Shown piece after piece: positions 14,344-21,369 of a stretch of DNA of 64,000 nt. This DNA is from Rummeliibacillus suwonensis (GTDB lineage: Bacteria; Bacillota; Bacilli; Bacillales_A; Planococcaceae): positions 1 to 64,000 of the forward strand of contig NZ_VCBL01000001.1 of assembly GCF_007896435.1 (NCBI RefSeq). The letters run 5' to 3'. Made by a program: the position numbers and the translations under genes. Below the pieces are notes generated by a model, which did no database searches, was not told the DNA's origin, and saw only the letters and a program-made list of their open reading frames with translations. How positions within the stretch are numbered: the first letter of the stretch is position 1; each line of letters begins with the position of its first letter.

Positions 14344-16020
14344 ATGGCAATAGACTTAAAAGCGATATTGCGCTTGGATGATCGGCTCAGCAAACAATTA
14401 AGCAACGTTGACCGTGCAATTGAGCGTACTAATCGCTCTAGTTCGTCATTAGGTAGAGCGCTAAACAGTGCTAGCAAACAGGGATCTAGCGGGATGGGTA
14501 GCGTTACAAAAGTAATCGGGGGTGTTACAGCTGCGATAGGTGGTGCCGTAAGTGCTGCGAAATTATTCCAAAGTACCATTGGAGAAGCTATGAAATACGA
14601 ACAGCAAGATGTATTGATTACGGCTATGTTCGATGACAAAAAAGCCTCAACTTCTTATACGAAAATGATTAATAAAATGGCGCAAGTATCTCCGGTTATG
14701 GATAGTAGCGCAATGATGAATTCAAGCTCCGGTCTAGTAAGTATTACCAAGAACGTTGGTGAACTTGAAAAAGCATGGAAGTTAATCGAGAAAATGAGCG
14801 TTGCTAACCCAACGGAAGGAATTGACGGTGCAGTTTTTGCTCTTAAGGAAATGGCATCCGGGGACTATGTATCAATGTCAGAACGTTTTAACGTCGACAA
14901 GACAACGCTTAAGAATCTGAAATCACTCAGCTTTAAGGATCAACTAGCGGGCTTAACGAAATACATGGACAAGGCTGGCTATACTAACGCAACAATTGAA
15001 GCAATGGGCAATACAACGCTCGGAAAATGGCAGCAAATCAAGGAAAGAATGGGATCGGTATTCCGTGGAATGGGTGAAAATGGCGGTCAAGGCATAGGAA
15101 AGGCGCTCGATGGCGTGCTCACCAAAATCAATAGTCCGGCATTTGATAAATTTGCTCAGACCATGAACATAAAAATCGGACAAGCTATCACGTATGCAAC
15201 CGATAAGGCAATCAAAATGGCGAACTTTATCCAAACGCATTGGTCCGGAATATCAACAACCGTTAAAATCGTTGGTTCAGCGTTTATTGCTCTTAAAGCA
15301 ATCGGCTTTTTAGTCAGTACGTTTAAGACGATTTCAACTGCCGTCGGAATGGCTGTAAAAGTATTTAAAGTAGCGCGTACAGTGTTCTCGGTGCTACGGC
15401 TAACCATGCTTGCTTTTCCGAGTACGTGGATTTTAGCCGCGATTGCTGCTGTTATTGCTGCCGGAATTTTGCTCTACAAAAATTGGGACAAGGTAAAGGC
15501 GGTTTGGCAAACGGTTTGGACTTCAATTAAACGTAATGCAGCGGACTCTGTAAATAGCGTAATCGGCAAAATCAATGCGCTTATTGACACGATTAATAAG
15601 ATACCGGGCGTAAATATTCCGATTATACCTAAAGTAAATTGGGGTGCAACGGAAGTAGCGCCAGCTAAAAAGCTATCGAAAAGCAATCCGCAACTCGGCT
15701 CAATAGTCAATTATGCGCCGAAGAATTATGGTGGTCTTAACTTGCCTGGGCATAAAGGTGGTCTAGCGCGTGTTCCATATGACGGATATGTGGCGAGATT
15801 ACACGAATCTGAGCAGATTCTAACTGCTAAAGAAGCGCAAGACTATAGAGAATCGAAATATAACAAGCCTACGGCAAATAGCACTACTATTCAGCAAGGC
15901 GGAAATACGTACCACTTTAACTTTACTATGCAAGGATCAGGCTATACGAAGAAAGACGCACAACAAATATTTGAATATATAGTCAATGAAACATATCGCG
16001 CTGGCATGCACGGAGCATAA
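14344..16020 (+). CDS. short tail tape-measure-like protein
   Basis: 558 residues. The N-terminal 220 residues resemble the start of Firmicute tape-measure proteins: a charged helix (LDDRLSKQLSNVDRAIERTN), a Gly/Ala-rich segment (VIGGVTAAIGGAVSAAKLF), then EAMKYEQQDVLITAMFDDKK. A hydrophobic pair lies at about 305-330 and 360-378 (WILAAIAAVIAAGILLYKNW). The C-terminal region (about 455-558) holds the GGLARVPYDGYVARLHESEQ motif seen at tape-measure ends, followed by HFNFTMQGSG. In phages this protein sets tail length and passes into the host membrane. Bacillus tape measures usually exceed 1,000 residues, so a tail built on this one would be short. It stands without tube, sheath or capsid genes. 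Confidence 0.8.
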   Translation: MAIDLKAILRLDDRLSKQLSNVDRAIERTNRSSSSLGRALNSASKQGSSGMGSVTKVIGGVTAAIGGAVSAAKLFQSTIGEAMKYEQQDVLITAMFDDKKASTSYTKMINKMAQVSPVMDSSAMMNSSSGLVSITKNVGELEKAWKLIEKMSVANPTEGIDGAVFALKEMASGDYVSMSERFNVDKTTLKNLKSLSFKDQLAGLTKYMDKAGYTNATIEAMGNTTLGKWQQIKERMGSVFRGMGENGGQGIGKALDGVLTKINSPAFDKFAQTMNIKIGQAITYATDKAIKMANFIQTHWSGISTTVKIVGSAFIALKAIGFLVSTFKTISTAVGMAVKVFKVARTVFSVLRLTMLAFPSTWILAAIAAVIAAGILLYKNWDKVKAVWQTVWTSIKRNAADSVNSVIGKINALIDTINKIPGVNIPIIPKVNWGATEVAPAKKLSKSNPQLGSIVNYAPKNYGGLNLPGHKGGLARVPYDGYVARLHESEQILTAKEAQDYRESKYNKPTANSTTIQQGGNTYHFNFTMQGSGYTKKDAQQIFEYIVNETYRAGMHGA

Positions 16021-16029
16021 CGATATATT

Positions 16030-16070
16030 TCGAGTGTAGACGTGTAACAGCGTTTGCACTCGTTCTTTTT
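16030..16070 (+). terminator. intrinsic terminator after the tape-measure-like gene
   Basis: CGAGTG pairs with CACTCG across a 20-base interval, followed by TTCTTTTTT. A closely similar hairpin without the T run occurs at 16404-16429, on the other side of the DUF3953 gene. Confidence 0.75.
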
Positions 16071-16166
16071 TGCGTTAACAGTTACCTAAAAGATTATAGT
16101 TTTTAAATGGATACATTATATGTCTAAATTGTATAGTATAATTGTGGGAAAACAGGAGGGATTTAT

Positions 16167-16397
16167 ATGTTGAAGATGCTAAGAATTGTTTTTGCGATAA
16201 TTTCATTTATTTTAGCTACTTATGCTATTACTAGTCATAATTTCGCAGTATTACCTTTTATGCTCTTCTCTTTAGGGGTAATGTTCTTATTTATGGGGAT
16301 TTCTGAATTACAAGAAAAGCGAAAGGCAAATGCTTATACTAGTTTTACTGTATCTGCATTGGAAATCTTTATTTCAATTTATACTTTTTTCTTCTAA
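16167..16397 (+). CDS. DUF3953 (YczI-like) small membrane protein
   Basis: 76 residues with three hydrophobic segments (about 6-22, 28-45 and 60-76) and the middle motif MFLFMGISELQEKRKA, which matches the DUF3953 family of Bacillus (YczI). It is preceded by ACAGGAGGG. Function of the family is unknown. It lies near the right end of the element behind a terminator and is more AT-rich than the tail-like genes, with TATAAT at 16137-16142 upstream. It looks like a cargo gene with its own expression. Confidence 0.75.
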   Translation: MLKMLRIVFAIISFILATYAITSHNFAVLPFMLFSLGVMFLFMGISELQEKRKANAYTSFTVSALEIFISIYTFFF

Positions 16398-16943
16398 TTT
16401 AAATCGAGTGTAGAACGCTTATGCACTCGCAACTATACATATTTTGCAGATATCTTATAGAAGAAAGTCCAGCGCCAGGGGTTGCGGTATGTTGTGATTA
16501 CTCAGCGCTTTGTAGCATTGGCGATAATTGGCGCATCTTATAGAAGAAACTCAAAAATACCACTTTACATAGCGCTACATTTTGCAACACCACGCCCTAA
16601 ATGGACGCGCCTTTAAAACGTTTTGAGAACGCACCACATTACATAGCGAAAGTACGACGATATTAAATAGAAGAAACTCGAAAATCTGACGTAAGATTAC
16701 GTAAGTAAAGGCGCAATACTTGACGCTAAATATCAACTGGCCGTGGCTGGCGTGGAAGGGCTACCGAAACTCAGGGGGTGTTTGTTGTCTATAAAACCAC
16801 CGTATAATAGACAGTTTATGAACCGCTCAATCTATCGAATTTCTACCGTACTAAAACGCTTGATTTTGTCTATAAACCCGTCTATAATTAAAAGTACATA
16901 AAACGTATGGGAAGTAGACTGTTGCGGAATGGAGCGGTGAATT
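16398..16943 (+). other. 546-bp gene-free right arm with interspersed direct repeats
   Basis: No credible gene. Motif R, ATCTTATAGAAGAAACTC, occurs at 16452-16469 (one mismatch), 16535-16552 and, varied, at 16660-16679. Motif S, CACTTTACATAGCG, occurs at 16561-16574 and as CACATTACATAGCG at 16636-16649. Further on, TTGTCTATAAA followed by CC and a TATAAT occurs at 16785 and 16866. The first group could be a centromere-like, origin or packaging site; the second may be resolvase sites. Confidence 0.55.
16860..16888 (+). promoter_or_regulatory. predicted promoter of the resolvase gene
   Basis: TTGATT (16860-16865), a 17-bp spacer and TATAAT (16883-16888). The spacer begins with the repeated motif TTGTCTATAAACC, which suggests binding by the resolvase itself. 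Confidence 0.65.
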
Positions 16944-17504
16944 ATGAGAGTAATCGGATATGCCCGTGTATCAACGGAAGAACAGAACTTAGATATGCAA
17001 ATTCAGGCGCTAGAAAAGTATGCAGCAGATCATGGCGCAGAGCTAGTATTATATACGGAAAAAGAGAGTAGCCGAAAGGAACGGCATGAATTAAAGAACG
17101 CTATGAAGGCCGCAACAAAAGGCGATATATTTGCAGTATATAAACTAGACAGGTTAGCTCGTAGCACCAAAGAGCTTTATACGCTAACAGACGAGTTAAA
17201 TAATCGGGAGGTTAGCCTAGTATCAATTAATGACGCCTTTGATACGACAACGCCAACAGGGAAAGCGATGTTTGGTATGTTAGCAGTTTTCGCAGAGTTT
17301 GAGCGTGACATCATTCAGCAACGAACGAAAGCAGGACTCGAAGCAGCACGAGCAAAAGGAAGAAAAGGCGGTCGACCTTCGATAGATGCAAAGACTAAGC
17401 GTCAAGTTAAGACGTTGTATAATGCAGGAGAAAGCGCAACAGACATCGCAAAAGAGTTTGGAATTGGTCGAGCAACAGTTTATAAGATCGTGAATGAAGC
17501 GTGA
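16944..17504 (+). CDS. serine recombinase of the resolvase/invertase family
   Basis: 186 residues, full length for a Tn3-type small serine recombinase. The catalytic domain (1-135) starts MRVIGYARVSTEEQ with nucleophile Ser10, includes YKLDRLARS (about 65-73) and GMLAVFAEFERD, and continues into the long E helix. A C-terminal HTH (about 150-186: ATDIAKEFGIGRATVYKIV) binds DNA. ATG 16944 follows GGAGCGG. It could resolve multimers of an excised, replicating form, matching the ParB-like and initiator-like genes. A second recombinase for integration is less likely because the att sites are of the tRNA/tyrosine type. Confidence 0.93.
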   Translation: MRVIGYARVSTEEQNLDMQIQALEKYAADHGAELVLYTEKESSRKERHELKNAMKAATKGDIFAVYKLDRLARSTKELYTLTDELNNREVSLVSINDAFDTTTPTGKAMFGMLAVFAEFERDIIQQRTKAGLEAARAKGRKGGRPSIDAKTKRQVKTLYNAGESATDIAKEFGIGRATVYKIVNEA

Positions 17505-17531
17505 GGCAAACAGTGGCCTTCGCTTTTTTTT
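17498..17531 (+). terminator. terminator after the resolvase gene
   Basis: The end of the gene (GAAGCG) and GCCTTCGC form an imperfect hairpin followed by T8. Confidence 0.6.
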
Positions 17532-17751
17532 ATTTACCCCAACCGCCTACCGTCCATATCGTCTCGTCTGGCCCATTTTTAATCCGCGCAATTTTTCAAC
17601 ATCGGGGTGTTTTAGTTAGTTATTAAAACTTGCACTATCGCCTAATATACGGTAATATAATTTAAAATAGACGGTAGTGTAACGGACTTTTTCCGCAATC
17701 AATCACCGAATTAATAGTGCGTAAGCAAATCGAATATAACGCGGTACTGGA

Positions 17752-17810
17752 ACGACTCAAAATCGTGTTCCTTCTGGAGTGTCGGTTCGACCCCGACCAC
17801 CGGTATCCTA
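17752..17810 (+). repeat. attR, 59-bp direct repeat (3' part of original tRNA-Leu)
   Basis: Exact copy of 2462-2520 lacking the 5' part of the tRNA. It marks the right end of the element and is followed directly by the tRNA operon's original terminator. Confidence 0.95.
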
Positions 17811-17816
17811 AAACAA

Positions 17817-17848
17817 GAGGGCTTCCTTAACTGGAAACCCTTTTTGTG
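17817..17848 (+). terminator. native tRNA-operon terminator, displaced by the element
   Basis: GGGCTTCC and GGAAACCC form a stem around TTAACT, followed by T5. Only 7 bp separate it from attR, so before insertion it lay just behind tRNA-Leu. Confidence 0.8.
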
Positions 17849-17904
17849 TGCTTATTTTTACATGATTTCTATATAGATGGCATTATAGTGCGATTTTACA
17901 GGAA

Positions 17905-18318
17905 AAGAAGCTCTCAATATCAGTGCCAGTTATAAAAATTGATGAACCTTACTTTGAACACATTTGCAATATACAGCAACCTCAGACAATCCTATTTACA
18001 AATCCCACAACTGTTAATAGTACTATGAAGCGTTTCAATCAATATGCTTATAATCATCAAAAATCTTTGGATGTAGATGTAATTGTTATTAACAATACAT
18101 TTGAATTAATAATGCAAGGTAGAAAGCACGAATATAATCAGAAAATTTCCAAATTCCTGCACAAAATTATTAAAGAAGATAAAATTATCTCAGTTGCTCA
18201 ATTATCTATGGTCGATGCATCCAAGAAAGTCGAATATATGACATCTAAGCCTATAATTAATCCTTTAGATACATTAATTTCTTCCATTGTTTATCAATTA
18301 AAAATAGAGAAGAAATAA
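17905..18318 (+). pseudogene. 5'-truncated Asp/Glu racemase superfamily remnant
   Basis: The reading frame (GTG at 17923, in-frame sense codons back to about 17905) encodes the C-terminal half of an Asp/Glu racemase-like protein. SVPVIKIDEPYFEH corresponds to the central I-P-V-x-x-I-D-D segment, ILFTNPTTVNSTMKRF to the second domain start, and VAQLSMVDAS then KPIINPLDTLISSIVY to the ending A-Q-x-S-M ... P-V-L-x-S-P. About 90 N-terminal residues, including the first catalytic Cys, are missing, and no good ribosome-binding site precedes the GTG. The loss predates or is independent of the element because the native tRNA terminator lies between. The family call is moderately sure. Confidence 0.5.
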
Positions 18319-19197
18319 AACAGCGGTAATCTGATTTTCTTATTATTTGATTGTTAAAATAGTTGTACAAGTACCCATTTTTTGCTCAACTGAGTGTAGA
18401 GCCCCTATCCCAAGATAACTATTTAACATGTATACGGCAGGAGAAAATGAAAGGATTTGGAGAAACAATATTTAGAGAACCATCACTGAAGAGTGCCACT
18501 TATATAGAGATTTTTAGGTTTTTAACATTTTTATGTAAGGTAAGAACCATTTTTTAAAAGAATTAGAAGAGACGACCATTTTACAAGGCTATATGGAATT
18601 CGGATTTTCACTATATAATAGAAGAAACTATAAGAAAAATGATTTTATACATAATAAAAGCTGTGCTATTTAATCCTGTTAAAACCATTCTTGTATATGG
18701 GAGATCATTTATTCAGGCTGATGTAAGAATGGTTTTTAATGTTAGATGATTTTATCCCATATTAACAGGAACAAATCATCCAACAACATTAAGATTCAAG
18801 TAACAAGCAGAAGGTAAGTTGGATTCATTACGTGAATAAGCAAGATTGGTTCAACTGATATCCAGTGGTGGATGAAGGAAACCATGTATTGTAAGGAATT
18901 CCCTTTATAAAGACATAGTGATGTAAAGCTGATTTTTCAGTGTTTGTATTTGAAATAGTTAAGCTCTTGTTTCTTTTGAATATCTTCCAATTTTGCGTTT
19001 GTATTTTGAAATAGAGTGCTCAATATCACATTTTATCTTGCACTAACATAGGCAATGAATGAGTCTTCCTCAACCCTCACATCGAACTCCCCAGTAAAAA
19101 GCGGAGCCCCACAATCTTGAACAGTCCAACTCATATATAACAAGATAAGGAGGAATCTCACTATATGAAGCTCTACTTTCTACTTTTTTTCATTTGA
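18319..19197 (+). other. gene-free 880-bp stretch with a long hairpin and repeat debris
   Basis: No supported gene; a 64-codon frame at 18363 lacks a ribosome-binding site and protein character. At 18681-18737, AAAACCATTCTT and AAGAATGGTTTT pair perfectly over 12 bp, followed by T. An alternative fold pairs CCTGTTAA (about 18675) with TTAACAGG (about 18763) and ATATGGGA with TCCCATAT. From about 18790 a fragment of the dispersed repeat family with AAGATTCAAGTAA begins. Confidence 0.5.
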
Positions 19198-20601
19198 TTA
19201 TCCTTTGGTCGTTGTAAAGAGTCGTTGAACGGCTTCTTTAATTTCCTCTTCCTTCAAGCTTGCAAAGCCAATAATAAATCCGCGCTCATCATTGGGCTCT
19301 TTGATCTCATTTAAATAAAATCGTTTTAAATTGAAAAGCTGGATATTCATTTTTCTGGCTCGGATGGCTATTTCCTCATAACTCCGTCGTGTTTTGATCC
19401 TAACAAGAAAATGTAAGCCGGCTGGAACATCGAATATGTCGATATGATTTTGGAAAGTTTGCTTAAGTTCTTTAAGTAGTCTTTTTCGTATCATCTCAAA
19501 ATGATGGGCCATTCTATTTAAATGCTTTTGATAGTAGCCATCTTTAATAAAATAATGCAGCGTATATAAATTTAATGTATTACATGGGGGGAGTAGGTAA
19601 GCAAATCTTTTTCGATAAATCTCCAAAAGTTTAGGAGGGAGTACCATGTAGCTAATACGGATACCAGGAAATAAGGTTTTCGAAAAGGTTCCGGTATAAA
19701 TTGTACGATGATTATGATCAAGACTCTGAAGAGAAGGGATATTGTTGGTGCCATATTTGAATTCACTATCGTAATCGTCCTCGATTATGTAGCGTCCTTC
19801 TTTTTCGCTTGCCCAGTTTAATAATTCAAAGCGGCGAGATACAGGCATGATGATACCGGTAGGAAATTGATGTGACGGTGTTGTGTAAAGTAGACCAACG
19901 TTTTTGTTTTGAATAGCTTCGATACAAAAGCCACTATCGTCGAGTGGGACCGTATGGATTGTCCAGCCTTGTTGCTGAATCAATTCATAATAGCGAGCGT
20001 ATCCGGGATTTTCTAATGCAATGGATTTATTGTCACAACATAATTCTAATAATTGCGAAATGAGTGCTTGGCTAGAAGAATGAATAATAATTTGTTCTGG
20101 TTCACAACGTACCCCTCGGTTAAATCCAATGTATTGTGCTAAAGTTTGGCGAACCTCAAAGGGGCCCTGTCTATGTGACATGAAAGAAAGTTCATGCTGA
20201 AAAGTTCTTAACGCTTTTTGTTCACACTTTATCCACTCTTTGGATGGAAATAAGTCCATATTGGTACTCATATGTGATAGGGAAATGGCATTTAAGAAAG
20301 GTGCATGTGTTTCTTTCAAATGTTTAGGTAATGGTTTGATTTCTTCCTCATCTGCCACGTAAGGTGTGATATTCTCCACAAAATAACCTTTTCGTTCTAC
20401 ACTGTAAATATAACCTTCAGCTAATAATTGATCCAATGCAACAACAACAGAGTTTGTACTAACGCCTAATTGATCTGCTAATTGGCGCTTTGAGGGGAGC
20501 TTTTCTAGTGGCTTGTAGCTACCAGATAAAATTTGTTTTTTGATTTGTTGATAAATTTTTTTGTATTTATATTCTCGCTCTACATATTGTTTTTTTAACA
20601 T
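19198..20601 (-). CDS. gabR: GabR-like MocR regulator (GntR HTH plus aminotransferase domain)
   Basis: 467 residues, the normal MocR length. An N-terminal GntR winged helix (about 10-75: KRQLADQLGVSTNSVVVALD) is joined by a linker to a fold-type I aminotransferase-like domain (about 110-460). The Lys in IYTGTFSKTLFPGIRISYMV would bind PLP. In Bacillus subtilis GabR senses GABA through PLP, activates gabTD and represses itself. It points away from gabP, gabT and gabD. A TGGTCCC/TGGTTC direct repeat lies at 20646-20674 just upstream of its start, matching the spacing before gabT. The gene name rests on family and neighbours. Confidence 0.9.
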   Translation of the reverse strand: MLKKQYVEREYKYKKIYQQIKKQILSGSYKPLEKLPSKRQLADQLGVSTNSVVVALDQLLAEGYIYSVERKGYFVENITPYVADEEEIKPLPKHLKETHAPFLNAISLSHMSTNMDLFPSKEWIKCEQKALRTFQHELSFMSHRQGPFEVRQTLAQYIGFNRGVRCEPEQIIIHSSSQALISQLLELCCDNKSIALENPGYARYYELIQQQGWTIHTVPLDDSGFCIEAIQNKNVGLLYTTPSHQFPTGIIMPVSRRFELLNWASEKEGRYIIEDDYDSEFKYGTNNIPSLQSLDHNHRTIYTGTFSKTLFPGIRISYMVLPPKLLEIYRKRFAYLLPPCNTLNLYTLHYFIKDGYYQKHLNRMAHHFEMIRKRLLKELKQTFQNHIDIFDVPAGLHFLVRIKTRRSYEEIAIRARKMNIQLFNLKRFYLNEIKEPNDERGFIIGFASLKEEEIKEAVQRLFTTTKG

Positions 20602-20645
20602 TTACGATCTTCCTTTCTTTTCATCTGGTCCCTAAAAAAATCGAA

Positions 20646-20674
20646 AATTGGTTCTTTTTTTTTCATCATAAGCT
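20646..20674. promoter_or_regulatory. putative GabR site, copy next to gabR
   Basis: Half-sites TGGTCCC and TGGTTC, 23 bp apart start to start. The same pair with the same spacing lies upstream of gabT at 22946-22974. B. subtilis GabR also binds two directly repeated half-sites, so autoregulation is likely. Confidence 0.5.
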
Positions 20675-20716
20675 GTTCATAATTTTCTGTAAATACAGGA
20701 CAAGGGGGAATGAAAA

Positions 20717-20851
20717 GTGAAAGTTAAAACTAAAACAGAAAAATCAATGCATAAACAACGAGAATATGTCGTTTATGCAGTAGATAATGGGGGATCAAAT
20801 TTTCTAAGAGAAACAAAGGGGTAACGGTCATTGGGGTTGAAGGTATTGGTG
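20717..20851 (+). pseudogene. duplicated 5' fragment of gabT
   Basis: GTG 20717 opens a frame (VKVKTKTEKSMHKQREYVVY...) that aligns with the first 50 residues of gabT ([20 protein letters not shown]). It stops at a TAA near 20822 and resumes in another frame as VTVIGVEGIGE, equivalent to [11 protein letters not shown]. The 80-bp upstream, including regulator half-sites and the TTTTCTGTAAATACA stretch, is also duplicated. Nothing of gabT beyond about residue 45 is present. Confidence 0.8.
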
Positions 20852-21369
20852 AATCGGTGGTTAGATAAAATAATCATCTTGAGAAGAGTGTGGCTAAATG
20901 AGAAACTCGTTTTGCGATAGAATATCTCGTTTTTCAACTCAGCATATTTTTATTATAAAAAGGAGCTACCCAGAAAGTAAAAAACTTTTGAACTAGTCAA
21001 TATACTTACGAAATGAGACTTTGTTACTTTGATATTTTTGGACATTTACTGTTCAATATTTTTAATAAGTAGTTGAATTTCACCTGTTTTTATTTAGTAA
21101 GATATATAAAACTAAAGTTTTCTAAATTTTCAATAAATAAAGGTGGTGGACTATGAAGCACTCAGCAGTAAGTCGTCCACTTCAAAACAAAAGGGATAAA
21201 AGCGGGAGATCAACTCCCTGTAAAGTCTTATTGGTTCACTTTATAAATTGTGGGAGATGAGGAAGAAAACCTCACTGGATGAATTTTCGCAGTATTGCTA
21301 TTTGTTGTAATGACAAGATGGGAGAATGAACAAAAACAGGAATGGAAGATTATACGGAGGTGGTTGTGA
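20852..21369 (+). other. gene-free stretch before gabP with repeat debris
   Basis: AT-rich leader of gabP. From about 21150 to 21290 there is a decayed copy of the dispersed repeat seen at 32400 and 34974 (GGGAGATCAACT ... GGGAGATGAGGA ... CCTCACTGGATGAA). No gene seen. Confidence 0.4.

Larger units (their letters stand above)
2462..17810 (+). mobile_element. integrative element in tRNA-Leu (candidate phage satellite)
   Basis: About 15.3 kb lies between perfect 59-bp direct repeats, one inside tRNA-Leu and one at 17752-17810. A tyrosine integrase sits next to the left repeat and a serine resolvase near the right one. Internal genes include a CI/Cro-like repressor, a ParB-like protein, an initiator-like HTH protein, an HNH nuclease, DUF2577-like and tape-measure-like tail proteins, and many small unknown genes with their own codon style. 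Capsid, portal, terminase, holin and conjugation genes were not found. Boundaries are certain from the repeats. Its nature as a satellite rather than a decayed prophage or integrated plasmid is inference. Confidence 0.9.

Noticed and set aside
18363-18557. 64-codon reading frame
   Set aside because: No ribosome-binding site, poor codon pattern, and it lies in decayed intergenic sequence.
18611-18628. Extra copy of motif R (ATAGAAGAAACT) outside the element
   Set aside because: Only the A-rich core matches, and it lies in very AT-rich DNA, so chance is a sufficient explanation.
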